Notes: generated by a model from the letters alone, not told the origin. A DNA stretch of 64,000 bases from Castanea sativa (GCF_040712315.1 NC_134016.1:26669503-26733502); one strand, 5' to 3'; counted from the stretch's first letter, positions 1-13,224 are shown. Program-made: numbers and translations.

Positions 1-316
1 GAGAAACATACAGAATTTTTATGAGTGATATAAGAAACGGTGTATATGTGAGAGTGAGACATACTTTCATTATTCCTTTGAAAACTGATTGAGAGACCAC
101 ACATCTTGGGCGTAAAGTGGAATTGGAGAGAAGATTAAAAGTATTCTTGAGTACTTCAATCTTTGGTTTTGAATTTCACCATACCAAGGTACGCTATCTT
201 GTTCTTAAATTCTGAAATTTACATAGTGCACGTTATCAATCATGAATGAAATAGATCCTTATTTGTTGCTTCCGCTATATGTTTTGTATGAGATACAAAA
301 CCAGATTTATCCAACA
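1..316 (+). repeat. 5' LTR of the copia element (3' part only)
   Basis: This is the last 316 bases of the 5' LTR. It matches 6746-7061 and ends in CCAACA just before the primer site; the 3' copy ends in CCAATA, so the terminal CA is mutated there. Confidence 0.93.
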
Positions 317-318
317 AT

Positions 319-330
319 TGGTATCAGAGC
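319..330 (+). other. Primer-binding site, initiator tRNA-Met
   Basis: TGGTATCAGAGC lies two bases after the LTR end. It is the standard plant primer site complementary to the 3' end of initiator tRNA-Met. It is a priming site, not a tRNA gene. Confidence 0.9.
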
Positions 331-1132
331 CAGGTTTTCATATCATGATTGTATAACATGTGATTGGATTTTAGAATAAAAGAAAAACGTTTTCTTGATG
401 ATATCGGGTTCTCACCATGGATGTGATTTCTCTTGGTTTGTTCGTAATGCCCAATTTCATAAAGTAATGATGTCATGTGTTAATGGTATGGATTGAAAGG
501 TACTGTTACGGGATAACAATTTTACGGCCTTATATCATTTCCAGTGCAATCATTGCATGCTTATAAGATGGCCTTGAATTCTTGTTATATATATATATTG
601 TAGACCGAATAGCCTTATATCACTTCCAAGGCAATAACTGTCATGTACGAACCATTAATGCACCACATGGTTTCCTTTTTGGTACGGCTTGGCTATTCAA
701 GCTTTCAATTGCTTTGCATGGTTAGTTTTTTTTAGGGAAGTGATATTAAGTTTCAACACCGAACTTCTTGGATTGGCTTGAGTGCAAATCCTTGATGGCA
801 TGCAATTGTTTATAAAGAATTCATACAATGCAATCTATAGGTTATATATATATATATATATAAATAATGTAATAATTATATATTACATATATTAATTTGT
901 ATATTATATTATATATAATATGGATTTTTATATGTAATAAGGGTTTTTATTACGTTATATATATTTATATATGTTAATGCTAGTTTAATGAAATTTATTC
1001 CTAATGAGAAGAATTATGTTTTCAAAATGTCTAGCATTATTATGGTTCTTCATCTTAAAAACCTTTAATTTAAAATATCTAGTGGGAGAGAGATACAAGG
1101 GTTGGATCTCACTGCCTCCATTATTGGTTCAT

Positions 1133-1330
1133 AGTAGTGTGGGTAAATACCTCGTCTTGGCGTATATGCCTCGTGATCCCAAAGGAGGGTGTTTATTTCA
1201 TAGTACTACAAGATTGAACTTACCTGTTTAAAGTAGTGTGGACAAGTACCTCGTCTTAGCGTATATGCCTCGCAATCCCAAAGGTGTGTGTTTTGTTTCA
1301 TGGTACTACAAGTTTAAACACTATAAAAGG
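1133..1330 (+). repeat. Tandem duplication in the copia leader
   Basis: Two ~99-bp units start at 1133 and 1232, sharing phrases such as TACCTCGTCTT and ACTACAAG. A second weaker pair lies upstream (about 526-559 and 611-645, sharing CCTTATATCA). They sit in the untranslated leader between primer site and gag; no function is evident. Confidence 0.8.
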
Positions 1331-1681
1331 GAGATGAAATGTGGCTACACATGACTCTAGATAATGGTGTACACTAGACTAAGTGTAATGTTAACCTCCC
1401 AAAGGAGCTATGCCATTATTACTTAGAGGCTAAAGGTAATACGGCATATTGTTAGTGATTGATAAGAGTTATCATGATAGCACTAATAATAAGAATAGTT
1501 CTCAACCAATTAATGTGTTTATAATAAACTTGCTACCAAGGAATTATAGACATGGATTGGGTTGTCGTTGCATATATTATTTTATGGTTTTATTAAAGTT
1601 CCATATTATATACTTATATGCTAAATTGATAATGTCCAGTTTACTTATTATATTCATGTTTATTATTTTCAGATTTAAATC

Positions 1682-2934
1682 ATGACATCATTTAGCCCAC
1701 TTGTTGCTATTCTTAACCAAAACAAACAGACTGGATCCAACTATGTTGATTGGAAAAGAAATTTGGACATTGTTCTTATTGCTGAAAAGCACAAATATGT
1801 GCATATTCAACCATGTCCTAGCTTTCCTTCATTAGATACTCCTCTTGAGCAAAAACAGCGATATGATCGTTGGCAAAAATCTAATGAGATGGTTAAGTGC
1901 TACATCCTATCTCAAATGTTTTACAGCATCAAATGTAGGATGTAGAACTAGCTTCGGACATCATGCTAAGTTTGAAGGAGATGTTTGGTGAGCAAGGCCG
2001 TTCTGCAAGGCAAGAGACCATGAGGCAAATTTATAATACCAAAATGGCTGAAGGTAGTTCAGTGAAAGAGCATTGTCTTACAATGATCTCTAATCTGAAT
2101 ACATTGGAAGTTTTAGATGCCAACATTGATGGAGAATCCCAAGTGGATATGATATTCCAATCACTATCGGAATCATTCAAAGAATTCAGACTTAATTATA
2201 ACATGAACAAAAAGATTTATTCTGTATCTGAATTAATGAATGAGTTAGTGACGATTGAAGGCATCCTTGGTACTTCTAGTGTTGAAGCCAATATGGGTGA
2301 AGTTTTTACTTCTCAACCTAAGTCGAAAGGTAAGGGTAAGAAGAAGAAGAAGGACTGCACTAAGAAAGATGGTAAACAAATTGCCTTAGGAGTTGCCAAC
2401 AAAGGAAAGAAAACCAAAGGAAAGTGTTTCCATTGTGGTGAGAAAGGACATTGGAAGAGGAATTGTCCAACATTTAAGGCTGCCAAGAATAAGGGTATGA
2501 AAAGTTCATTTCTTCTTGAAATATGTTTGGTACAGAATCCAACGGATTCCTGGTGTGTGGATTTAGGTTGTACTAATTATATCTGTAATTTTTTGCAAGG
2601 GTTTCAGGAGACCAGAAAGTTGAATGAGGGAGAACTATTTCTTACTTTGGCTGATGGGAGCAAGATTTCGGTTGAAGCTATTAAGGTGTTTAATTTATGT
2701 TTTAAGTCTAGAGTTTTAATATTGGAAGACTGTTTGTATGTACCTAATGTTCGTAGGAATTTAATTTCTACAAATTACTTAGGTAAACATGGATATTGTG
2801 TTATCCTCAAAGACAATGTTGTAATAAATAAGGATAAAATATTTATCTGTTTTGGCAATATTGTGGATGGTCTTTATATTTTAACTCCTGACAAGCATGA
2901 ATTATACAATTCTGAGATAGTAGCTCTCATGTAA
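1682..2934 (+). pseudogene. copia gag plus protease remnant
   Basis: This is the capsid-like part of the polyprotein, which in an active element would package the RNA. An 87-codon N-terminal piece (1682-1945) is followed in another frame by a 323-codon piece (from 1963), so a frameshift lies near 1930-1940. Lysine-rich stretches precede a CCHC zinc knuckle (CFHCGEKGHWKRNC, about 2425-2467), the RNA-binding module. The protease active site is read as VDLGCTN near 2556; the family has D-S/T-G, so the serine is lost and the protease should be dead. The frame ends at 2934 within the pre-integrase region. Confidence 0.9.
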
Positions 2935-3963
2935 AATCATTAAAGAGAAAGTTTCATTCTACTAGTGATGCATATCTATGGCACTTACGTTTAGGTCATA
3001 TTAATTCAAGTAGGATTCAAAGACTAATCAAAGATGGACTTTTATGGCCCATGGACTTTGATGGCTTTCCAGTTTGTGAATCTTGTTTGGAAGGTAAAAT
3101 GACCAAACGGCCTTTTAATGCAAAGGTTAGAAGAGCCCAAGATTTGCTAGAACTAGTACATTCAGATGTATGTGGTCCTATGTCAATTCAAGCAAGAGGT
3201 GGCTATGAGTATTTCATTACTTTCATTGATGATTACTCTAGATTTGGTTATGTGTACCTAATGAAACGGAAGTCCAAAACCTTTGAAAAGTTCAAAGAGT
3301 TTAGGGCTAAAGTTGAAAATCAATTGGGTAAACGCATAAAGGCTATTCAATCTGATCAAGGTGGCGAATACATTCTTGGGGATTTCAAGGATTACTTAAT
3401 TCAAAATGGGATTGTCTCCCAATTGACTGCACCTAGAACTCCCCAACAAAATGGTGTAGCGGAAAGAAAGAATAGGACTCTTTTGGAAATGGTTAGGTCC
3501 ATGATGAGTTATTTAACTTTACCAGTTTCTTTTTGGGGATATGCACTAAAAATTGCATATTTTGAATTTAGTTCCATCAAAATATGTTTCCAACACACCT
3601 AAGGAATTGTGGAGTGGGTGTAAGCCTAGTATGAAATATCTCCACATTTTGGGATGTCCAACACATTTGTTGAAAGGGAAGTCTAATAAGTTAGAAGCTA
3701 AAACAGAAGTATGCATGTTTTTAGGGTATTCAAAAGAAACCAAGGGTTATTTATTCTATAATCATAAGGATAACAAAGTGTTTGTTAGCACCCATGCCAA
3801 GTTTTTGGAAGATGATTATGTGAATAATTTTAATCCTCGAAGTAAAGTTGTATTGGCTGAAATAGGTGAACCTGTAGTTAAACAACCAATGGATGAAACT
3901 AGGAATGATGTGGCTGTATTGGATATACCACAAGATACTGCTCATGAGATGTCTAGTACATAG
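2935..3963 (+). pseudogene. copia integrase remnant
   Basis: A pre-integrase segment (WHLRLGH, about 2980-3000; CESC zinc pair near 3078) leads into the integrase core. The DDE residues are visible: D in HSDVCGP (~3160), D in SDQGGEY (~3352) and E in NGVAERKNRT (~3455). Frameshifts occur between about 2932 and 2950 and again near 3545-3560, and an in-frame TAG at 3961-3963 separates it from the RT part. In an active element it would insert the cDNA; this copy cannot. Confidence 0.9.
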
Positions 3964-5633
3964 GTGTCTCGTCGTAGTGGGAGAATTATTCGACCTCCTA
4001 TAAGATTTATAGGTTTGGGAGAAACTTATGAAGCTATCCCAAAAGAGGCTGAATCAAATCCCTATACTTATAAGGAGGCAATGAATGATATAGATGCACA
4101 TCATTGGGTCCAAGTTATGAAATCTGAATTGGATTCTATGTATTCCAATCATGTATGGGATCTTGTAAAGGCGTCTAACGGCATTAAACATGTTAGTTGC
4201 AAATGGGTTTACAAGAAGAAGAGAGGGATAGATGGAAATGTTGAAACCTTTAAAGCAAAACTAGTGGCGAAAGGGTATACACAAAAAGAAGGTATTGATT
4301 ATGACGAAACTTTTTCTCCAATAGCCATGCTTAAGTCTATCAGAATTCTCTTATCCATTGCTCCTCATTATGATTATGAGATTTGGCAAATGTATGTCAA
4401 GACTACATTTCTTAATGGCAATCTTGAAGAAGAAATATACATGTTGCAATTGGAAGGTTTCATAGCAAAGAACCAAGAGCATATGGTATGCAAGTTGAAT
4501 AGGTTCATTTATGGACTTAAACAAGCATCTAGGTCATAGAACATCAGATTTGATCAAGCAATCAAGTCATTTGGTTTTGAACAAAATCTTGATGAACCAT
4601 GTGTGTATAAAAGACATCGAGACAAAGTAGTAATGTTCCTAGTGCTTTATGTTGATGATATTCTACTCATTGAGAATGATATAGGGGTAATGTCATCGGT
4701 TAAAGTTTAGTTGTCAAGTCAATTTGATATGAAGGACTTGGGTGAGGCTAACTTTATTCTAGGGATCAAACTTTGGCGAGATCGCAAGAATAAGTGTTAG
4801 GCTTATCATAAGCTGGATATATAGATAAGGTTCTAGAACGGTTTAGCATGCAAAACTTCAAGAAATGATTGCTTTCTTTTAGACATGGAGTTCCTCTGTT
4901 TGATGACCAAAGGCCTAAGACTCAAGAGAAAGAAAAAATGATGAGACAAGTTCTTTATGCTTCTACTGTAGGAAGTCTCATGTATGTCATGTTTTATACT
5001 AGACCAGATATCTATTATTCAGTTGGCATGGTCAGCCGATATCAATCAAATTCAGGACCAAAACATTGGCAAGTTGTAAAGCATATTCTCAAGTATCTAT
5101 GGAGAACGAGAAATTATATGCTTGTTTACCATTGTGAGGATTTGATTTCCATTGGCTATACAGATTCAGATTTTTAATCGGTTCTAGATTTCAAAAAATC
5201 CGCTTCAGTATGTGTTTTCACCTTAGGAGGTGGAGCCATAAGTCGGAGGAGTGTTAAGCAATCTTGTATTGCGGACTCCACCATGGAAGCTGAGTATGTT
5301 GCTGCTTGTGAAGCAGCAAAGGAGGCTGTTTGGCTCAAGAAATTCCTTTCTGATCTTGGTGTTATGAGAATGGAGCAAGTTCTCATCACATTGTTTTGCG
5401 ACAATAGTGGAGTAGTTGCACAATCCAAAGATCCAAGGAATCACAAGAAAGGAAAGCACATTGAGAGGAAGTACCACATTATTCGAGACATTGTTACTCG
5501 TGGAGATGTTGTGGTAGCAAAGATTGAAAGTGCAAATAATCTAGCAGATCCTTTTACCAAAACCTTACCTCAAAGGACTTTCCAGTCACATTTGGAGAGA
5601 ATGAGAGTTAGATTAATGCACAATAGTCTTTAG
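3964..5633 (+). pseudogene. copia reverse transcriptase and RNase H remnant
   Basis: The RT domain shows KWVYKKKRG, KARLVAKGYTQ-like (here KAKLVAKGYTQKEGIDYDETF) and the catalytic YVDDILL motif near 4650. RNase H follows with DSDF and a C-terminal block ending LADPFTKTLP (about 5540-5570). In-frame stops are at 4537-4539, 4708-4710 and 5175-5177, with another near 4798. The final TAG at 5631-5633 lies just before the polypurine tract, the normal copia arrangement. Confidence 0.92.
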
Positions 5634-5637
5634 GGCA

Positions 5638-5648
5638 AGTGGGAGATA
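5638..5648 (+). other. Polypurine tract
   Basis: A purine-rich run (AAGTGGGAGAT) directly precedes the 3' LTR start TGTTAGGATG at 5650; this is where plus-strand DNA synthesis is primed. Confidence 0.75.
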
Positions 5649-5649
5649 T

Positions 5650-7061
5650 TGTTAGGATGTGTGCCCTTAAATCCAATTGTATGATGCTATGTATGACATT
5701 ATGTATGACATTGTGTATGACTTAATATTGTGATTAATAAAATTGTTTTATTATTATCTAAAATAATGGTAACATGAATATGAGACATTATCATATAGTC
5801 CATGAGATGCATAGTATGTGATTTATGTGATTTAGCCACAGAAAATATAAGTCACAAGTTCTTTGTAAACTCAGAATTTATAGTTCGTAGTCGGTGATGA
5901 AATTGGGAATTTCATCTGCGAAGACTATAACGTATCAACTAAGATGATTTATCTTGATCATGGAAGTGGAGACTTCTAGTTGATATGTTAATATGTTTTA
6001 AGAGTTAAGACATATTGAACTGAGCCGCTGTGAGATTTATTATTCTCCTAATGACTGTCAAATGAATAATAAATCTCACGACTTCTATTTGCATGAACTC
6101 TTAATCCTGAGAGAATAATGGACCTGATTATGACGTGCAGGTTGCTTTAATATATCAGGAGTGAGATCTAAAGTAACGGTCAAAATCTCAGTATGTTAGG
6201 TAACCACATTTAGTGTTGATGGAACATATATTCTCAAGATGGAATTCATAGTCTCTTGATGGAAATATAAAATATTCCTTTGAGATAAGTTTAATGAGTT
6301 CTGTTATTCAGAGAGTTAGGCCTAACCACTTTGGTAAGAAATTACTATAGTATATATTTATGAAATTAGATTTCATAAATATATAATGAATAATTTTAAA
6401 AGATTAAATCGGGTACTCAAGGATTAAAATGTAGTAATTTTCAAAGTGGCAGTCTACATTCATGACTTTGTATTACTAGGAATATTTTATGAAGGTGTTG
6501 CATGTATAATAAAGTCTTGGGACATAATTTATTAATAAGACCTAGATTGCAATTATATTTATATAGTGGTATTAAATATAATTATTAGTAATTTTGGACT
6601 TGTCAAGAGTTGACGGTAAAGCCCAAGGTCTATTGGAGCTAGTGTCTTATTGGTACCTTTTGGTCCCACTCCAAGCCACACATTAAAACTCAATTGGAAA
6701 GGCCCAATAGGCCAGCCCAATTAGATAATCAGTTAGTTATAAAGGGAGAAGCATACATAATTTTTATGAGTGATATAAGAAACGATGTGTATGTGAGAGT
6801 GAGACACACTTTCATTCTTCCTTTGAAAACAGATTGAGAAACCACACATCTTGGGTTTAAAGTGGAATTGGAGTGAAGATTAAAAGTATTCTCGAGTACT
6901 TCAATCTTTGGTTTTGAATTTCACCACACCAAGGTACGCTATCTTGTTCTTAAATTTTGAAATTTACATAGTGCACGTTATCAATCATGAATGAAATAGA
7001 TCCTTATTTGTTACTTCCGCTATAAGTTTTGTATGAGATACAAAACCAGATTTATCCAATA
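5650..7061 (+). repeat. 3' LTR of the copia element
   Basis: A 1412-bp LTR starts with TGTTAGG and ends at the position equivalent to the 5' LTR end. A TATA-like TTATAAAGGG lies near 6738-6747, the likely U3 promoter. No coding capacity is seen in it. Confidence 0.92.
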
Positions 7062-7530
7062 ATTAGTTCTTCCATGCTTTCAATAAGTTCAATCATGTTT
7101 TTCTTATTGTTTAGATGAATTTCTAATAGTTTCAAATAGAAACCAAGTTCTAAAGTGAATGAGTTTTTTCTAAAAAATTTTCTAACCGCATTATTAATAA
7201 GAGGTTATCATGCGTTCTTGAATTGTCTCAATTCAACCGAATCATAAGTTTTTAATTGTATAAGAACAATCAATTATGAAATATATATTTTCTTAGATCA
7301 CAAAGAATCTCATATCGATCTAAGGAAACACCCCGATGCCCTAGTATTTACATTATTGATTTAAATAAGTTTTTATTATTATTCTTGTTAACAATCACCA
7401 AGCAAAAATATTTTTCTTCTTCACCCAAATTTTTATTTAATTATATTGTCTTTGAATTTACCTTGCTCCTTGTGGTTCGACCTTGGTACTCCAAGAATTA
7501 TATTGCTACGATCTCCTGCACTTGGGAGTG
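7062..7530. repeat. Possible gypsy (Athila-like) LTR fragment
   Basis: The stretch around 7460-7525 (CTCCTTGTGGTTCGACC, then a CTTGGGAGTGAGC phrase) resembles the 3' end of Athila-type plant LTRs as I remember them. If so, the copia element inserted into an older gypsy LTR. Only one side is in the window, so this is tentative. Confidence 0.3.
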
Positions 7531-7579
7531 AGCAAGCAGAAATATTTGATAAAAAAAACAATTTTCTTGTACTTTTGAA

Positions 7580-7910
7580 ATCAAAAACATGTTTGGTTAG
7601 TTGAAATTAAAAAATAGTTTTTTGAAGAAAAAAATAGAAAATACTAAAATATATTGTTATTAGGATTTGAACTATAATACTAACTCATTAAATGAGACAG
7701 ATTCATTAAATCAAATGTGTGTTTTCATTGACTTTTGAAAGCTAGAAATTGAAAACAGCCTTTTGAATGTTTTCAGTTTCTTTCACAAATTGAGTTTTGA
7801 GAACAGTTTTTGTTTTCTGTCCATTTTGGATTACTAAACAAGTTTTTTAGTCTCAAAAATAGAAAATTGTAAAAATGGAAAATAAGTGAAAAAAACAGTT
7901 ACCAAACATA
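7580..7910. mobile_element. MITE-like inverted-repeat element
   Basis: The left end ACATGTTTGGTTAGTTGAA and the right end CAGTTACCAAACATACTATT are imperfect inverted repeats, about 330 bp apart, with AT-rich non-coding sequence between. No target duplication was fixed. Confidence 0.4.
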
Positions 7911-9035
7911 CTATTTGGTTTTTAAAAAATTTCTTATTTTACCATCTCAGAAACTATTTTATCTATTATACCATATTATTTTATAATACATCCAACATCT
8001 CAAATTTTATTTTACCATATAACACATTAAAATAAAATATCTACACAATAAAATAATATAACTGAATACTCCTAATAAAAACCCAAAACCCAATAAAATA
8101 TTATTTTAAAAAATTTCATCTTGCTACAGTACCATCATAAAAGTAAGATGGTACTATAACTCAATTTTATAATTTTTTAAAATTGAAAGGGCAGGTAATG
8201 CAAGATTTATGGGGTTTAATGCTAAATTTTAGCATATTTGGAGTTTTAGCATGTCGGATATTGATGCGCTTAAACGTGCTTAATGCTAATTGGTGATTCG
8301 CTATATACGGGTATGGTGGGATTTGGTTTGCTTATATAGATTATAGTAAACCAATGCATATCAATGGTTTCACATACCACTCAGAATGCAAACATTAAGG
8401 GAAGTCTAATTGGGTTGTTTAAGTATAATTGGGTTTCCTCTATAAAATTATAAAAGTCTAATTGGATTTTTTTTTTTTTTTTTTTGGTAAAAAAAGAAAA
8501 ATGGGAACAATTATGATTCTTAGGGGGAGGCAGATTATGAATATCACGCAATTATGTTCTCATTTTTTTTTTTTTTTTTGTTGACAATAAATGTTTCAAA
8601 TTTTTAGTGTGGAATAACAAATTAATAGATCCTGTAGTATAAATACTCATGAATACATGTGATAAGTAATTAATTATTTAGCAACTCCTCTCTTTCTAAG
8701 TAATTACACTTAGCTAAGTTTTCAACACCTCTTTTTCTCCTTCGTTATTTAGCAAAAGAAAAAGATAACCCTTTAAAAGAGTCATTGGAGCCTTATGTCC
8801 CACATAGTAAGGAGAGAGTTAGATATTGGTTTTATAAGTGTTTATGCTCAATTGCGGCTTCAGGATTTTTTTTTTTTTTTTCTAGGAGTTAATAGTGTCG
8901 AGGTTAGGAATTTGTTGTAAGGGAGTAATAAATAAAATGTTTTTTTTTCCTGTATATATAACTTTCATATTATACAATCATCTAAAATAGTATTATAAAT
9001 ACAATTTAGAATACAACACAATCATATTTTAGTGT
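7911..9035. other. Intergenic, no gene seen
   Basis: AT-rich DNA with T runs near 8466-8486, 8562-8580 and 8866-8881. No coding or RNA feature could be supported. Confidence 0.5.
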
Positions 9036-9394
9036 AACTACATATTTGGTCTCTAACATTTACACCATATTTCAATTTAGTTCCTAACATTTCAATTGTG
9101 TCAATTTGGTCCATAACATTTCAATGTCGTGTCAATTTAGTCCTTGCCATAATATTTTAATTGAAAATTGCTAACATGGCAAACAGCCAAAATAAAATTT
9201 AAGTTTATTGTCACCTCAACAAAAGCAAATTTTTTATTTTGACCATTAGACATGTCATCAATTTTCATCTAAAAAGATAATGACAGGGACTAAATTGACA
9301 TTGTAATAAAAGGTTGAAGACCAAATTGACACAACTGAAAAGTTATAGATAAAATTGAAATATATTGTATAAGATAGGGATCAAATATGTAGTT
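9036..9394. mobile_element. TIR element with ~75-bp inverted repeats
   Basis: 9036-9110 (starting AACTACATATTTGGTCTCTA) is the imperfect inverse of 9320-9394 (ending CAAATATGTAGTT). Both arms share the phrase TGTGTCAATTTGGTC in opposite orientation. The centre is non-coding. Related ends occur at 17757, 19762 and 33625. The Mutator-like assignment is inferred from the 33625 copy, which has a near 9-bp target duplication. Confidence 0.7.
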
Positions 9395-11245
9395 TATTCT
9401 ATTTTTTATAATAGTCTAAAAAATTACTAATAATTTAAAGCTTGATAAGTCAACAACCATTGAATGCATAAATAAATAAAATTAAATAACTAATGATACA
9501 TTTTTTTTTTTCAAATTAATAATAATATATTATATTTATATGTAATATCAATTAAATAAAAATATATGATAAAGAAGAATGGTAACACCCCTAGGAGTAA
9601 GATTGGGTGTAAATATGAAACTAAGAAAAAAAATAATAACTGATATAAGTTTTTTCTTTTGAAGTGTATGGCTTTTTAACCATACACGTGGTCATTCTCT
9701 TGGAATTGGAGCATGTACTAAATGACTTCTTAGACTTAGAAATCTATAGAACACTTATCAAACTACTTGATTAGTCCAAAAGAAAACATTGAAGGGAGGT
9801 GTAATTTTTTGCTAGCAAAGAAGAAAATGTAGGGAAAAAAAATTTCATTATATTGTCAACAGCAAAGTAAGCCAGAGTCCAGAGAGAATTTTTTATTTTT
9901 TTATTTTTTAACGAAGGAGCAATTTTAAAAGTAGTGCTACTAACACAACAAAATCTAGGTGACAAGTTCTTAAAGGTATGTAAAAAAATGATGCTAGTTA
10001 TAGATTTAGATAAAAACTAGTTACAACTTGCCACTAAACTTTTATTATACATTATTGTGAAAATATTGTGAAAGTAGCACTAAAATAATCATATTCAAGT
10101 TTATTCCGGCTGAATTTAAACAAAATTTAGGGAAAGGGTGTTTAAAATTTTATTTTAGGAGATCAAAACATTTTTTTAAAATATTTATATATAATTTTTT
10201 TTTTTTGGCCAAGTTAGGAGGTTTATTTATACCCTTTATCTAAGCTACCTTGAGAGTTAGAGTACTCATTTTAGGATAATTGCCTAAGCTATTTTGTGAG
10301 TTAATAGTACTGTCTAAGCTGCTTTCTCAACATTTTCAGAGTGACAACGCTTTCGCCCCAATTTTCCACTATTCGTTGTGCAGTCTAGCAAAATTCCAAA
10401 ATTATTAAAAGAGAGTTGTGGTTTGAATATAAAATTGTGATAATTATGGTAAGTTTTAAAGAGATGTGTGATGTGCGGATGTTTTGAAAACATGACTTCT
10501 TAAACAAACCTATATATCTAACGAAAAATGATCTCTTGTTTTCGCTGCAGGATGTGAAAATTATTTTATAGTCTATTATTTGTCCATGTAAACCCCGAAC
10601 CATTGAATTTTTTTAAAGTATCATACCTTTATTGAAGTCAAGAATTGCACAAATCATAGAAAAAATCCAAGTAAAAGAAAATGGAGGTTTTTTGTTAGGA
10701 GGAAAAGGTGGGTACCTAAAGCAGGAGTAATAATGGTGACAAAAAGAACGGGTGTTGGGCATGTCATGAAGATACAAGTAGGTAGTTCTATTGAGCATGA
10801 TTCACAAAAAAAAAAAAGGTGAGATTAGTGATGATGGGTTTGGGTTGTTTTCTGGAGTGAGGTGAAACATGTGAGCAGAGAGTAATTGAGAATTCCAAAT
10901 CACTGAAATGTCAGGGCGTAAGGCCACATGAAGAAACAGTGTGAGACGTGAAAATTGATGAAGATGTATTGTATATCATGGAGATTTAAGACATGAGGGG
11001 ATGATTGCGAAGCTTGTTTGAGTCAATGTGGGAATATCTTTGATCTGCTCCATCCCTATCCTCCTTTGAAAGCAAGGTTGGATAATTGAGGGCCTCTCTA
11101 CTCTCTAGGATTAGAATATGGAAGCCACTCTAGCTATGACTGCATATATTTCATATTGTCAACCTTGAAATAGATGAAACTTTCTTGTAATAATTAGGCG
11201 TGCCTAGAGTAGAGTGATTCCCAAGTCTCACAAAATACCAACTAA
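9395..11245. other. Intergenic, no gene seen
   Basis: AT-rich DNA; short ORFs at 9771-9965, 10385-10603 and 10613-10798 (minus) have no recognisable domain or gene context. Nothing functional is supported. Confidence 0.5.
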
Positions 11246-11459
11246 GGTGGAGTTTGGATTGCACTGGAATTATTTCTCTTTCTGTGTTTGGCGTTTTTCT
11301 AGTGGGTCTCGTGCATTGTTCACGGGACCCACAAGTACGGATTTCAGCAAATCTAACTTTAAAATTGGATCTCACGGCACTATTTACACATTTAAAATTA
11401 TTTTGCTACAGTGTTTTTAGTTTTCAATTTTCAGCAATAAGCGGTATTCAAACAGACCC
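11246..11459. mobile_element. Tourist-type (PIF/Harbinger) MITE
   Basis: A 214-bp element starts GGTGGAGTTTGGAT and ends ATTCAAACAGACCC, imperfect inverted termini, and is flanked by TAA on both sides (11243-11245 and 11460-11462). TAA duplications and GTTTGGAT-type termini are typical of Tourist MITEs. No coding sequence is inside. Confidence 0.7.
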
Positions 11460-12910
11460 TAAGGAAAGTTATCTTCCTTTCTAGCAAGTACCTCTTTCTA
11501 GCAAGCACCTCTAAAGATGATTCTAAAGGTAACCTTAAAAATATGGGAAGAAGTTGAGGAAGTTACAAGCCAAGTTTATAAGACTAGCTCAAGTACGCAG
11601 AAAAGTTGTCTAACATATAATCTCACCCTTAAAGAAATCATGAATTAAGGAAATGTTCAGTTCGGAGGAATTTACATTGTAGCAAATTCACTAAAATTAA
11701 ATTCTAAGATTCTTCAATGACATTTATAATACAAAAATAATTTTAAAATTTTTTGTTCTTCATGATCATGACAATAACAACATCACGCTTTATTAGTAAA
11801 AATAATTTATTTTCTTTTACCATCGAACTTAAACCCAAATACTAGATTCTTAAAAAAAAATCATATATTTCAAGGGGAATTCACATTCCTACAAAATTGG
11901 GTTGAGTGGGAATTCAAATAACCTTAGGCATCTAATTCTATTGTGCAATTTGCAACAAAATATGAGAATATTAGAAAATTATTAAACATTTTTAAGAATT
12001 CTAAAACATTCCTTCATACCAAATGTGACCTAAGGATTTGCATTGACTTTAGAAACCTAAACACAGCCACGCCAAAGGATTAATATCTAATGCCTACAGC
12101 AGACTTGTAGTAGATAGGGTTGCTGGGCATAAAGTCTTACGCCAAATGGCCCGATTCAATTGGGACCTTCAAATGGGTCGTTATGTCAAATGGCCTTAAG
12201 AATGCTAAAGCTACGTAGCAAGTGCAATGAATGTAATCTTCCACAATATGATAAGGTATTTTATGGAGGTATAATAAATGATGTAGTTGTAAAAACATAG
12301 CATTGAAGTCAGTAATCTAGTAGACTTAAAAAATAAATAAATAATTTTTTTATAAAAAAAACTTTTTTTTTTTTTCAAATGAGAAAACATCAACTAAATA
12401 TGTACCCATTAAAATGTGCTTTCGGAGTAAGTACAGAGATTTTCTTATGTTTCCTAGTACAAGCAATGTCTCCCTCAGATAAGGAAGAACTTCAAAGATT
12501 ACTTGGTCAAATTAATTTCCTAAAGATGTTCATTTAAAATTTGGTAGGAAAATTAGAAAGATTTGGTGTTGAATAAAGATCATCAAAGAGCATCCGAAGC
12601 AATTAAAGAGTACCTGTGAAAGCCACTAATACTAACTCCTTGGGATTAAATTGCACACATTTTATCAACTTGGGATTAAATAGGAAGTTTGTTAGTCCAG
12701 AAACAATAACAACGAAGACTACAGACAAGCTAATATTTTGTTTAAGTAGGCTATTAGACAATGCTGAATATGTAAATATTCTATTATTGAAAAGTTGGAC
12801 ATAGCTCTGTACTTTAAATTAAGGCATCATCTTTTATCTCATGCGATTTATATTTAATTGGAAGTAAAATACAAGTTATTGAGGACCATCTTAAGTGGAA
12901 GAACAGACAA
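11460..12910. other. Intergenic, no gene seen
   Basis: AT-rich DNA without a supported gene; small ORFs (12211-12393 minus, 12616-12804 plus) show no recognisable features. Confidence 0.45.
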
Positions 12911-13224
12911 GAGCAACCACATCAGCTCATTTAAAAGATTCCGTCTATTTTATACAAAAAACCTACTTTTAAGATTTTACACATTCACTTTTACAAAACA
13001 CCCACATCAGTTCATTTATCCTACCACCTCTATTAATTAAATAATCAATTTCCTAACTTTTTTTATTATTTCTCTCTAACTACCACACTACGCGCGCCTC
13101 TTCATTTCTGATTCATCTCTCTCTCTCTCTCTCTCTCTCTCCTTATCTTCATTTTTGATTCGCTCTCTCTCCTTCTCTTCATTTCTCTTTCGCTCTCTCT
13201 CTTTCTCTCTCTCTCTACCCAAAT

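Larger units (their letters stand above)
1..7061 (+). mobile_element. Ty1/copia LTR retrotransposon, degenerate
   Basis: The element runs partial 5' LTR (1-316), tRNA-Met primer site (319-330), 1.3 kb leader, gag-pol remnant (1682-5633), polypurine tract (5638-5648) and full 3' LTR (5650-7061). Domain order gag, protease, integrase, RT, RNase H is the copia order. The 316 bases of 5' LTR align without gaps to 6746-7061 with about 17 mismatches by eye (about 5%), so it is not a recent insertion. The reading frame has several stops and at least three frameshifts, so it cannot make protein itself. The start of the 5' LTR and the left target duplication lie outside the window. Confidence 0.96.

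Noticed and set aside
319..330. tRNA-like sequence TGGTATCAGAGC
   Set aside because: It is a retrotransposon primer site; no tRNA cloverleaf surrounds it. The same holds at 21410-21422.
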